Below, in pieces: positions 34,996-43,777 of a DNA stretch of 64,000 bases (position 1 is the first letter of the stretch; every line of letters begins with the position of its first letter). A program made the position numbers and the translations under genes. The DNA is taken from positions 1,488,001-1,552,000 of the forward strand of contig NZ_FNVA01000001.1 of the NCBI RefSeq assembly GCF_900108185.1. Reading direction: 5' to 3'. The stretch comes from Bryocella elongata (GTDB taxonomy: Bacteria; Acidobacteriota; Terriglobia; Terriglobales; Acidobacteriaceae). The notes beneath the pieces were generated by a model. That model was not told the origin of the DNA, ran no database searches, and saw nothing but the letters and a program-made list of their open reading frames with translations.

Positions 34996-35594
34996 GAGAC
35001 CGCCAGCCATCACTGCTTCACACACGCAACTTCATCAATGAAATCAGCAACATGCGAGCAACAGCAGGTATCATATCAGCGTCCCAAGTCCTACGCGGAG
35101 CCAACGAAGACCGGTCGCTCGACGAACCTGCAGGTCGGTTTCAGCGACGGAGATGGTCCTCGAAGGCGCTCTTGCGAAAGGCAGCTTCCATGTTTCAGAT
35201 GCAGGAACCTCGTCGGCTCGCCGCGGTGCCTGCTGTCGTTCTGACCGGGGACCCCGCAACGCCTGTCGCAGACTGCCAGCGGCAACGCGGTGCGAGCGCC
35301 AGGCTTAATGGGCTGTCTCTCGGATGGGAAGCACGTGCCTCGGACGTCATTTAATTCACCCAGCCAAAGGCACGCGGTGGACTTGCCTGCCAGTTTAAGG
35401 CTAGGTTGCGCTACGTAGCATGGCAAAGGCATTCTGCTGGATCGCTCGTAGGGGATGCCCATGGAGAAGTCGGCATTCTCAGAGCAGCCGAACCCCTATT
35501 ATCGCCACGAAAGGGGCCAGGACGCGGTAACTCATTTCTATCATTGGGAATGGCTGGCTTAGATAGGACGTTTTCGAACTCTTGGTTGCAAGCA
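34996..35594. other. Intergenic region without recognisable gene
   Basis: No frame shows family motifs. A minus-strand frame of 123 codons at 35091-35462 is rich in proline, arginine and cysteine and is probably spurious. No insertion-sequence ends or repeats were noticed. Confidence 0.5.
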
Positions 35595-36260
35595 TTAGGG
35601 CATACCCTGCAGCCAATCAGCGGAAAACCGTTCAATGGCGATCCGCACTAATTGCGTGCGGGTCCGAACGCCTGCCTTTGCAAACAATTCCTGAATACTT
35701 GCCTTCACCGCTGCCTCTGAGCACTCCAAGTGAGCGCTAATCTCCTTGTTGGAGAGCCCGTCGAGGATGCAACGCAGGACGAGCTGTTGTCGCTTGGTCA
35801 GGTCCCGCGTTTGCTTCGCTGGAACATCGTTCGGCTTGTCGCTACCGGAGAGAATCGATCTCAGAAACGCCGTATCCCACCACGTGCCGCCGTTAGCGAC
35901 TTTGCGAATTGCCTCGAGAAGCTGTGACGTCCCACTATGCTTCAGCACAACACCAGCCACACCGGCGTCTATCGCGGTCAAAGTCGCGCTAGGCATCATG
36001 CCTGCCGTGAGCATAACCACTCGTGCCGCACTATTCCTCTCCTTAAGATGTGTCAGCAACGTCGTTCCGGCTTCTTCACCCAGGTCATAGTCGAGAAGCA
36101 CAATATGAACGTCCATTCGCGCTAAGATGTCGCGGCCTTCAGTGATCGTGGCGCAATGAGCCACCACTTCAAGTCCTGGTTCGCTGACAAGCAGACGAAG
36201 CAAACTTTCGCGGAAGATCGTGTGATCGTCGATCAGCAGGATGCGAACCATGTCGGTCAT
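35595..36260 (-). CDS. LuxR-type response regulator
   Basis: A 221-residue regulator. Seen: receiver domain with DD at 11-12, phospho-acceptor D57 in LLDYDLG and VLKHSG near the conserved lysine, then a LuxR-type helix-turn-helix (LTKRQQLVLRCILDGLSNKEISAHL, EAAVKASIQELFAKAG). The ATG at 36260 overlaps the kinase stop codon as ATGA; the longer frame to 36527 is arginine- and tryptophan-rich and overlaps the kinase gene, so it is rejected. It is paired with the PAS kinase and divergent from the efflux operon. Confidence 0.92.
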   Translation of the reverse strand: MTDMVRILLIDDHTIFRESLLRLLVSEPGLEVVAHCATITEGRDILARMDVHIVLLDYDLGEEAGTTLLTHLKERNSAARVVMLTAGMMPSATLTAIDAGVAGVVLKHSGTSQLLEAIRKVANGGTWWDTAFLRSILSGSDKPNDVPAKQTRDLTKRQQLVLRCILDGLSNKEISAHLECSEAAVKASIQELFAKAGVRTRTQLVRIAIERFSADWLQGMP

Positions 36261-37663
36261 GGCCCGCTGTCCTCTAGGGGAACCGCATTGAAGTTCACGG
36301 TAAAAGAAGCGACCCCCTCTTGGCCACAATATCGAAGGTCGCCACCAAACGATCGGGCGAAGGCGCGAGAGAGGTACAAGCCAAGGCCCGTCGCCCGAGC
36401 ACCAGGCTGAAATGGATGGAAGAGTTCTTGCGGTCGCGACACGCCTCCGCCATTGTCCACCACATCGACGGCCACACCACCGTGCGTGGAGCGCGCTGTG
36501 ACACTCAAGCGCCGCTCTCGGTCGCATTGACGTAGAGCCCGCACGCTGTTGGTGATCAGATTAAGAAAGATCTGCATGATCTTGGTTCGATCGCCCCAGA
36601 CAGGAGGGAGGCTTGAGTCAACATGCCAAGTACATTCAATGTCCCCCTCCTGGACGGTAGGAGCAATCACAATCTTGAGATCATCGAGTACCGCGATCAG
36701 GTCGACCGCTGTGTTGTTCTCAGGATACTGACCGAGGTCAACCGCCGCGATCCGCTCGAGCGCCACAACCAAATTCCCCAAAGCATCGAAGTCACTATTG
36801 CCCTTGAGAACCAGTCCGCGCACAAGATTCTGATGCACAACCTTGATGGCGCCGCACACATTTCGCACCTCGTGCGAGACAGCCGAGACGGCAATGCGCG
36901 AGCCGACGAGCATCTGGTGTAGGCTGCTCTGCTCATGCGTTCGTAGCTCTTCGGAGGAGTCAAGCACCATCGCCGCCAGACGCACACCCGCTTTCGTGGC
37001 GTACGTCGAAAAACAGATCTCGGCTACAAATGTATCGCCGTCCGCGCGGACTCCTCGCGACTGCATCACTGTGCGAAAGAAGTGCCTGCTGAGGTTGTGA
37101 TGCGGCACCGTCGATAGCCCGGGAAAGAAGCGATCGAGAAGCTGTCCACAAAGGTCACCGGGTGCTAGCGCCAGCATGCGATGAGCGGCATCGTTCGCCA
37201 TCACCACACAGCCATCCGCGTCGGTGGTGAAGATCGCTGCAGGGCTGGTCTCAATGAGCACCTTCAGTTGTTCTTCCGCCAACTGCCTGGCTGCACTCTC
37301 GCGCTCGATCTCGCTGACGTGCCGCTCGATGATCTGTCGGTTTCGGGCCGATTCATTCACGAAGATGCCGATCGCGAGATATGCCGCAAAGTACAGAACA
37401 TCCCTCGGGAGACCCGTTCGGAAGGTCCAGAAGAATGAATCGAAGTTCTCCGTCAAGACAGTGAGTACAGCGGCCGTGGGCACAATCTGCCACCGCGTAA
37501 GTACTCTGCCGAGCATCAACATCGGCACCAAATAAAGAAAGCCCAGAGGGATGTCGTCGGCAACGCGCCAATCCACGCCTGCGATGAGGAGAATGAGCGC
37601 GCCAGATGTGAAGAGGACACGTGACTTGCTCCATCGATCTAGCGGCACGAACGGAGAGAACAT
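36257..37663 (-). CDS. Membrane PAS-domain sensor histidine kinase
   Basis: A 468-residue kinase. Seen: hydrophobic segments at the N-terminus (FTSGALILLIAGVDW, IPLGFLYLVPMLML, VPTAAVLTVLTE, VLYFAAYLAIGIFV), a coiled linker, a PAS domain (ETSPAAIFTTDADGCVVMANDAAHRML), a HisKA box with H264 in VSHEVRNV, and an ATPase domain with NLITNSVRAL, DNGGGVS and TGLGLYLSRAF. The ATG at 37663 is preferred over 37711, which adds 16 residues. The gene overlaps the regulator gene by ATGA and reads away from the efflux operon. Metal or envelope-stress sensing is inferred from position only. Confidence 0.9.
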   Translation of the reverse strand: MFSPFVPLDRWSKSRVLFTSGALILLIAGVDWRVADDIPLGFLYLVPMLMLGRVLTRWQIVPTAAVLTVLTENFDSFFWTFRTGLPRDVLYFAAYLAIGIFVNESARNRQIIERHVSEIERESAARQLAEEQLKVLIETSPAAIFTTDADGCVVMANDAAHRMLALAPGDLCGQLLDRFFPGLSTVPHHNLSRHFFRTVMQSRGVRADGDTFVAEICFSTYATKAGVRLAAMVLDSSEELRTHEQSSLHQMLVGSRIAVSAVSHEVRNVCGAIKVVHQNLVRGLVLKGNSDFDALGNLVVALERIAAVDLGQYPENNTAVDLIAVLDDLKIVIAPTVQEGDIECTWHVDSSLPPVWGDRTKIMQIFLNLITNSVRALRQCDRERRLSVTARSTHGGVAVDVVDNGGGVSRPQELFHPFQPGARATGLGLYLSRAFARSFGGDLRYCGQEGVASFTVNFNAVPLEDSGP

Positions 37664-37771
37664 AGCGACTCGCAAGCGGGGCGATGCAATCGTGGATGCT
37701 CGACAACTCACGCAACATCCCTATTGTCCACAATACGTGCCTGCGAAGCCCGCACGTGGGCCTCGCCCAAA

Positions 37772-37801
37772 AGATAGCCTGTGTTGGCTTCCAGATAGCC
37801 T
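37772..37801. promoter_or_regulatory. Direct repeat upstream of the efflux operon, candidate regulator site
   Basis: AGATAGCCT occurs at 37772-37780 and again at 37793-37801, 21 bases apart (two helical turns), 34-63 bases before the outer-membrane factor start. The spacing fits a tandem regulator site on one face of the DNA. Confidence 0.35.
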
Positions 37802-37834
37802 CGACCGCGCGCTGATCTGCCCTACGCTGGCTGA

Positions 37835-39298
37835 ATGATCGCCCAGAAAAGTTCACCGGATCAGGTTGAGCTGCGTCATGCCTTCGGCGGCAGGTTCAAG
37901 GGGCGGAGAGTGACATGCTCCGGTCGTTGCTGCAACGTTGCACTGCTGTTGCTCTTGTCCGTGGGAATACAGGCTTCCGCGCAGATCGATGCACCGCAAC
38001 CCCCACCGCCCCGTTCATTGGGACAGACAGGCATCGCGGGCCTGCCTAACCAGCCGATGCAATCGGCCAAAGAAGCACAGGCGGCAGCCTCAAACCCGGT
38101 GGGACTTAGCTGGGATGAGATCAAGCGCCGGTTCGAAGCGCAAAATCCCACACTGCGAGCTGATGCCATCAACGTGGAGGAAATGAAGGCGGAGGAAATT
38201 ACCGCTTACCTCCGTCCGAACCCTCAGTTCGCGTTAAACACGGACGGAACGCAGCTCGCGCCATATCGAGGCTACTGGCGGCCAACAGCCGGAACGCAAG
38301 TGTCCCCGAACTTCAGCTACCTGCATGAACGCGAAGGTAAGCGGGAGCTACGGTTTGCAAGCGCCAAACAAGGGACGCAGATTGCCGCGTCGCAACACGC
38401 CGATCTGGAACGCAACCTTCTGTTCAACCTGCGTTCGCAGTTTGTGTCGACTCTGCAGGCCAAGGCCGTGCTTGCGCTGACCAAGGAAGAGCTGGACTAT
38501 TACGACCATCTCATCTCGATCAGTCGCCTGCGATTTCAAAAGGGCGATATCGCACAGATCGACTTCGATCGCATAGAGCTTCAGCGCGTGCAGTATGAGT
38601 CAGATCTTGAAGCTGCCATCGTGAACCTTCGCCAGGCAAAGATTATGCTTCTGCAGTTGCTCGACGACAAGACACCCGTCGAGCGGTTCGATGTCAAAGG
38701 CGACTTTGACTTCTCCGACCAGCTGCAGTCGGTGGAAGCATTCCAGCAGATCGCGCTGGCAACGCGTCCGGATCTGATGGCCTCCTACCAATCCGTCCAG
38801 CAAGCGCTCACCAACCATCGGCTTGCCGTAGCAAACGGGTCGACGGATCCAACCTATGGAACATGGTTTACCTACAACCCCTCGTTCAACAATCTCTACG
38901 ACCACGTCGCGCTGGGGCTGAGTGTGAGCATTCCTCTCCGCATCTTCGATCGCAACCAGGGCGAGAAAGCCAGAACTCAGCTCGACATCGCAAAGAACCA
39001 GCGCCAGGAGGACGCCGTAAACGCCCAGGTGTTCTCGGATGTTGACTCGGCGTATGTGCAGGTTGAGAGCACGCTGAACCTTCTTCGCCCCTACAAGGCA
39101 AAGTACCTGGATCAGGCGACCCGCGTGCGCGACACGGTGACCTATGCCTACCAGCGCGGAGGCGCTTCGCTCCTCGATCTGCTGAACGCGCAGAGCGACT
39201 TCCGCAACGTAGAGCTGGCTTACCTGCAGCTCATCGGCACCTATCTAACAGCCGCAGGTCAACTCAATCTTGCCGTCGGTCGCGAGGTGATTCAATGA
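37835..39298 (+). CDS. czcC: TolC/CzcC-family outer-membrane efflux protein
   Basis: A 487-residue outer-membrane factor of a tripartite efflux pump. Seen: signal region (VALLLLLSVGIQASA) at about residues 35-50, a proline-rich linker, two repeats typical of the family (RFEAQNPTLRADAINVEEMKAE and FQQIALATRPDLMASYQSV), long coiled-coil stretches (LALTKEELDYYDHLISISRLRFQKGDI) and a C-terminal YQRGGASLLDLLNAQSDFRN. The stop overlaps the adaptor start (ATGA). It is the first gene of a CzcCBA-type operon. The 34 residues before the signal are unusual; a downstream start is possible. Confidence 0.9.
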   Translation: MIAQKSSPDQVELRHAFGGRFKGRRVTCSGRCCNVALLLLLSVGIQASAQIDAPQPPPPRSLGQTGIAGLPNQPMQSAKEAQAAASNPVGLSWDEIKRRFEAQNPTLRADAINVEEMKAEEITAYLRPNPQFALNTDGTQLAPYRGYWRPTAGTQVSPNFSYLHEREGKRELRFASAKQGTQIAASQHADLERNLLFNLRSQFVSTLQAKAVLALTKEELDYYDHLISISRLRFQKGDIAQIDFDRIELQRVQYESDLEAAIVNLRQAKIMLLQLLDDKTPVERFDVKGDFDFSDQLQSVEAFQQIALATRPDLMASYQSVQQALTNHRLAVANGSTDPTYGTWFTYNPSFNNLYDHVALGLSVSIPLRIFDRNQGEKARTQLDIAKNQRQEDAVNAQVFSDVDSAYVQVESTLNLLRPYKAKYLDQATRVRDTVTYAYQRGGASLLDLLNAQSDFRNVELAYLQLIGTYLTAAGQLNLAVGREVIQ

Positions 39299-40440
39299 CA
39301 TTCCATAACTCAAGCCTCAAGGTTCTCGCCGCCGCCACGCTGTGCTTCGGCCTGCTGGCCTGCGAAAAGCAGAAGTTCAATCCCGCTGATGGCACACCCA
39401 AGCCGACGGCACCCACCGAGACCGGCGACATGAGCCTCGTGAAGGTGGATAAGCCCGGGCTGTTCCCCATCGTCGCCGCGGAACAGATCAATGCTCCCGC
39501 TCAACTCAATGTCACGGGAACGATCAACCCCGACATATCTCGCGAAGTCCCCGTCATCTCTCTTGCGAGCGGCCGCGTGATCGATATCAAGACTCGCCTT
39601 GGGAACGAGGTGAAGAAGGGCCAGTTGCTTCTGCAGGTCCAAAGCAACGACATCACCAACGCCTTCGATAGCTATCTAAAGGCGGTGAACGACGAGCAGC
39701 TGGCGAACAAGGCATATCTTCGCGCAAAGGACCTTTATCAGAACGGAGCCGTTCCTCTCAGCGCGCTCGAACAGGCCGAAGACAGCGAGAAGGACGCAAA
39801 TACCGACCTTAACGCGGCAGAGGAACAGCTCCGCAACCTTGGCGTCAATAAGAACCATCCGAGCAGCATTGTTCCCGTCTACGCACCGATCAGCGGCGTC
39901 ATCATTTCGCAGAACGTGACCAACGCCGCCGCAGTGGGGGTAACGTACTCCGGATCCTCAACCGCATTCACCATCGCCGACCTCAGCACAATCTGGGTTC
40001 TGTGCGACGTCTATGAGAACGATCTCCCGAAGATTGCCGTTGGACAGTCCGCGGACATTCACGTGACCGGTTACCCGGGCCGCGCCCTCCAGGGGATGAT
40101 CTCTGAGATCGACCCTATTCTCGATCCCAGCGTCCGCACCGCAAAGGTTCGCCTCGAAGTCCGAAATCCCGGGTTCCTCAAGCTTGGCATGTTCGTGAAC
40201 GCCACGCTCGCCAGTAAGCAGACGGAGGTGCATGCGGTCGTCCCTGCATCGGCCATCCTGCACCTGCATGACCGTGACTGGGTGTACGTTCCCGCGGGAG
40301 GCAAACAGTTCCGCCGCATCGAGGTGCATAGCGGCAACATGCTGCCGGGTAATCGACAAGAGGTCCTCTCCGGAATCTCTGCGGGTCAGCCTGTCGTCTC
40401 GAACGTGCTGCAGCTGGCTGCCACGCTGGAGGCGCAATGA
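39295..40440 (+). CDS. czcB: RND efflux periplasmic adaptor lipoprotein (CzcB/CusB type)
   Basis: A 381-residue adaptor that links the inner-membrane pump to the outer-membrane channel. Seen: lipobox LLAC at residues 20-23, so lipid-anchored after signal peptidase II; VIDIKTRLGNEVKKGQLLLQVQS (lipoyl-like half), coiled hairpin (KAYLRAKDLYQNGAVPLSALEQAEDSE), IYAPISGVI-type return half (VYAPISGVIIS), and a beta-barrel domain with WVLCDVYENDLPKIAVGQ. Both ends overlap neighbours by ATGA, so the three pump genes are tightly coupled. Confidence 0.92.
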   Translation: MTFHNSSLKVLAAATLCFGLLACEKQKFNPADGTPKPTAPTETGDMSLVKVDKPGLFPIVAAEQINAPAQLNVTGTINPDISREVPVISLASGRVIDIKTRLGNEVKKGQLLLQVQSNDITNAFDSYLKAVNDEQLANKAYLRAKDLYQNGAVPLSALEQAEDSEKDANTDLNAAEEQLRNLGVNKNHPSSIVPVYAPISGVIISQNVTNAAAVGVTYSGSSTAFTIADLSTIWVLCDVYENDLPKIAVGQSADIHVTGYPGRALQGMISEIDPILDPSVRTAKVRLEVRNPGFLKLGMFVNATLASKQTEVHAVVPASAILHLHDRDWVYVPAGGKQFRRIEVHSGNMLPGNRQEVLSGISAGQPVVSNVLQLAATLEAQ

Positions 40441-43400
40441 TTCGTCGCGTCGTGGACTTTGCTCTCACCAATCGGCTACTGATCATCGCCGTCGCGTTGC
40501 TGCTGTTCGCGTGGGGCGCGATCTCATTTCATAACCTGCCGGTAGATGCGTACCCGGATGTTGCGGACAACTACGTGAACATCATCACGCAGTGGCCCGG
40601 GCACTCCGCTGAAGACATCGAGAAGCAGATCACGGTTCCGACCGAGATTCAGATGGCCGGCCTTCCGGACATGAAGAACCTGCGCTCCTTCAGCCTAGCC
40701 GGCATCTCCAGCATCATCATGAACTTCAACGATTCCTCAGACAATAACTGGAATCGTGAGCGCGTGCTCGAACGTATGACGATGGTGACCCTGCCTGCGG
40801 GCCTTACACCGCAGCTGCAAACGGACTGGAGCCCGGCGGGCCAGATTTACTGGTACACCGTAGAGAGCAAGAACCCTCACTTCGACGTGATGGAGCAGAA
40901 ATCGGTCGAGGACTGGACGCTGGAAAAGCAATTCAAGAGCGTTCCGGGGATCGTCGATGTGGCCAGCTTCGGCGGCCTCACGAAGGAATATCAAATCCGC
41001 CTGGACCCGGACAAACTGGTCTCCTACGGTCTCAGCATCGCGCAGGTAGAGCAGCAGCTCTCGAACAATAACACCAACGCTGGCGGAAGCTTTATTGTTG
41101 CCGGGGCACAGCAGATCAACGTGCAAGCTGTCGGTCTGTTTGCGAACGTGCAGCAGATCGAGAACACCGTCATCAAGACGCAGAATGGCACGCCGCTACG
41201 CGTCAAAGACATCGCCATCGTCGAGCAAGGTCCCAAGATCCGACTTGGGCAAATCTCGAAGACCTATAGGACCGAGAACGGCCAGCTCATCGACAACCCC
41301 GATGTGGTGGAAGGGGCGTTGCTGCTGCAGAAAGGAGCAGACGCGGATCCGGCGCTGCGCGGCATCGAAGCGAAGGTCACGGAACTCAATGGCACAGAAG
41401 CCCAGCCTGCAGTACCGGGCGGTTGGTTCCATCGGGCGAAGGCGGCCGTTGCGGCAAAGCATGGTTTGCTCCCGCCCGGGGTAAAGGTCGTCCCTTTTCT
41501 TGATCGCAGCGACCTCATCCACGTGACGACGCATACCGTGCTGCACAACCTCACCGAAGGCATCGTCCTGGTGGTGATTATCCTGATGCTCTTCCTGGGC
41601 AATGTGCGGGGTGCAATCATTGTGGCGCTTACGATTCCCTTCGCGCTCTTGTTTGCCTCCATCTGCCTTGATCTTCGCCACATCCCTGCGAACCTGCTGT
41701 CACTCGGAGCTCTCGACTTCGGCATGGTTGTCGATGGCGCCGTCGTGATGATCGAGAACATCGTTCGCCATCTCAATCGTCCCAACCATTCGGATGAAAC
41801 ACCGCGCGAGAAGATCCGCGCCGCCGCCCATGAAGTGCAGCGTCCCGTCTTCTATGCCATCGGCATCATCATCACGGCATACCTGCCGATCTTCACACTT
41901 CAGGCAGTCGAAGGACGGTTGTTCAAACCGATGGCGTGGACAGTGGCCTTCGCTCTCCTGGGTGCCCTGATCTACTCGATGATTGTCGCTCCCGTGCTTG
42001 CCACTTTCATGTTCCGCAAGGAGGCGAAGGAGTGGCACAACCCGGTGATGGATTTCCTCACTGCGACGTACCGGAAGAGGCTCGGCGAGGCCATTGAACA
42101 TCGCTGGATCACGGTGGGCATCGGAGTCGTGAGTCTCGGGCTTGCGATATTCCTCCTCTATAGCGGCGTCATCGGCTCCGAATTCCTTCCCCATCTCGAC
42201 GAAGGTGCGCTTTGGGTAAGAGGCTCTCTTGCGCCATCTACGGGCCCAGACGAAAGTCTCGCGATCTCAAATCAAGCACGCCTGGCTCTGGCGCAATTCC
42301 CAGAGGTAACCAACGTCGTGAGCCAGATCGGCCGGCCCGATGATGGGACAGACTGGACCGGCTTCTTCAACACCGAATACTTCGTTGATCTCAAGCCGAA
42401 GGATCAGTGGCGTCCCGTCTTCCACCAGGACAAGGACAATCTGATCGCCTCCATGAACCAGCAACTCGACAAGATCCCAGGAGTGATCTGGGGCTTCTCC
42501 CAACCCATCGAAGACAACATGGAGGAAGCCGTTAGCGGTGTGAAGGGCGAGTTGTCCGTAAAGATCTATGGCGACGATCTCAAGACGCTCGAGCAGAAAG
42601 GCAACGAAGTCGTCTCGGTGATGAGCAAGATTCCGGGAGTGAAAGACCTTGGCCTCTTTCGCATCATCGGCCAACCCAACCTCACCTTCACCGTGGATCG
42701 GCAAGCCGCAGCACGCTGGGGAATCAACGTGGCTGACGTGCAGGACGCCATCCAGACCGCAGTCGGAGGCAACGCAGTAAGCCAGGTTCTGCAAGGCGAA
42801 GCTCGCTTCGACCTGGTACTGCGGTACCAGAAGCAGTATCGCGACACGCGCCAGGCCATCGAGAACGTCCGCCTGCTCGCACCCACTGGGGAGCGTGTAT
42901 CGCTGGCGCAGCTTACGAAGATCGACACGACCGACGGTGCCGAGGAGATCTATCGCGAAGGCGAGCAGCGATACGTGGCCGTGAAGTATAGCGTCCGCGA
43001 TCGAGATTTGGGCAGTACCGTGGAGGAGGCGATCGACCGAGTCAACAAGACGGTGCAACTGCCTACCGGATACCACATTACATGGGCAGGCGAGTATGAG
43101 AGCAAGCAGCGTGCAGACAAGCGGCTGGCCATCATCGTGCCTCTCACCATCCTGCTCATCTTCATCATCCTGTACATGATGTTTAAGTCGTTCAAGTGGG
43201 CCAGCCTGATTCTCATGAACGTGCTCATGGCCCGTGTAGGTGGGCTACTGGCGTTGCTTGTAACTCATACCAACATCAGCGTGTCTTCCAGCGTTGGCTT
43301 CCTTGCCCTGTTCGGGGTCTCCGTGCAGACCGGCGTCATCATGCTCGAGTACATGAATCAGCTTCGTGTACGTGGGCGCTCGATTGAAGAATCAGCGATT

Positions 43401-43643
43401 GAAGGAGCTGTGCTTCGCCTCCGCCCCATCATGATGACCATGCTGGTCGCCACGCTGGGCCTGATCCCCGCGGCCTTCTCGCATGGAATCGGCTCTGACT
43501 CGCAACGCCCGTTCGCCATCGTTATCGTTGGCGGCCTGATCTCTGACCTTGTGTTGAGTATCTTTCTTCTGCCGACACTCTACGTATGGATTGCAGGCGA
43601 CCACGACGTCTTGCCCGAGCCCGAACCAGAGTTCGAGGCATGA
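40437..43643 (+). CDS. czcA: CzcA-type heavy-metal RND efflux pump
   Basis: A 1068-residue inner-membrane proton-driven pump. Seen: the N-terminal segment (VVDFALTNRLLIIAVALLLF), the periplasmic porter domains, and the fourth-segment motif DFGMVVDGAVVMIEN with D427, D433 and E440, the proton-relay residues of CzcA. The DFG..VD form is that of pumps for divalent cations (Co, Zn, Cd, Ni), not the Cu/Ag type. Hydrophobic segments near 345-380, 445-500 and 890-1050 complete the usual twelve. Overlaps the adaptor by ATGA. Divalent metal export is the best assignment; the particular metal is not determined. Confidence 0.93.
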   Translation: MIRRVVDFALTNRLLIIAVALLLFAWGAISFHNLPVDAYPDVADNYVNIITQWPGHSAEDIEKQITVPTEIQMAGLPDMKNLRSFSLAGISSIIMNFNDSSDNNWNRERVLERMTMVTLPAGLTPQLQTDWSPAGQIYWYTVESKNPHFDVMEQKSVEDWTLEKQFKSVPGIVDVASFGGLTKEYQIRLDPDKLVSYGLSIAQVEQQLSNNNTNAGGSFIVAGAQQINVQAVGLFANVQQIENTVIKTQNGTPLRVKDIAIVEQGPKIRLGQISKTYRTENGQLIDNPDVVEGALLLQKGADADPALRGIEAKVTELNGTEAQPAVPGGWFHRAKAAVAAKHGLLPPGVKVVPFLDRSDLIHVTTHTVLHNLTEGIVLVVIILMLFLGNVRGAIIVALTIPFALLFASICLDLRHIPANLLSLGALDFGMVVDGAVVMIENIVRHLNRPNHSDETPREKIRAAAHEVQRPVFYAIGIIITAYLPIFTLQAVEGRLFKPMAWTVAFALLGALIYSMIVAPVLATFMFRKEAKEWHNPVMDFLTATYRKRLGEAIEHRWITVGIGVVSLGLAIFLLYSGVIGSEFLPHLDEGALWVRGSLAPSTGPDESLAISNQARLALAQFPEVTNVVSQIGRPDDGTDWTGFFNTEYFVDLKPKDQWRPVFHQDKDNLIASMNQQLDKIPGVIWGFSQPIEDNMEEAVSGVKGELSVKIYGDDLKTLEQKGNEVVSVMSKIPGVKDLGLFRIIGQPNLTFTVDRQAAARWGINVADVQDAIQTAVGGNAVSQVLQGEARFDLVLRYQKQYRDTRQAIENVRLLAPTGERVSLAQLTKIDTTDGAEEIYREGEQRYVAVKYSVRDRDLGSTVEEAIDRVNKTVQLPTGYHITWAGEYESKQRADKRLAIIVPLTILLIFIILYMMFKSFKWASLILMNVLMARVGGLLALLVTHTNISVSSSVGFLALFGVSVQTGVIMLEYMNQLRVRGRSIEESAIEGAVLRLRPIMMTMLVATLGLIPAAFSHGIGSDSQRPFAIVIVGGLISDLVLSIFLLPTLYVWIAGDHDVLPEPEPEFEA

Positions 43644-43777
43644 GCCGGAGATCCTTACGCAAGGGATATCGGTCGCCACAAGCCGATCTGTCGGGCTCAC
43701 TTCAGATTCTGCTCAGTCGCTCTTGCAATGCTCGAACTCGTTGGGACACAGCAGCAACATTTAAGGATTGAGAAAAC

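Noticed and set aside
35564-35574. TAGGACGTTTT, a possible third copy of the regulator motif
   Set aside because: Only the first half matches; the TTGACnTA half is missing and it lies after a gene end, not before one.
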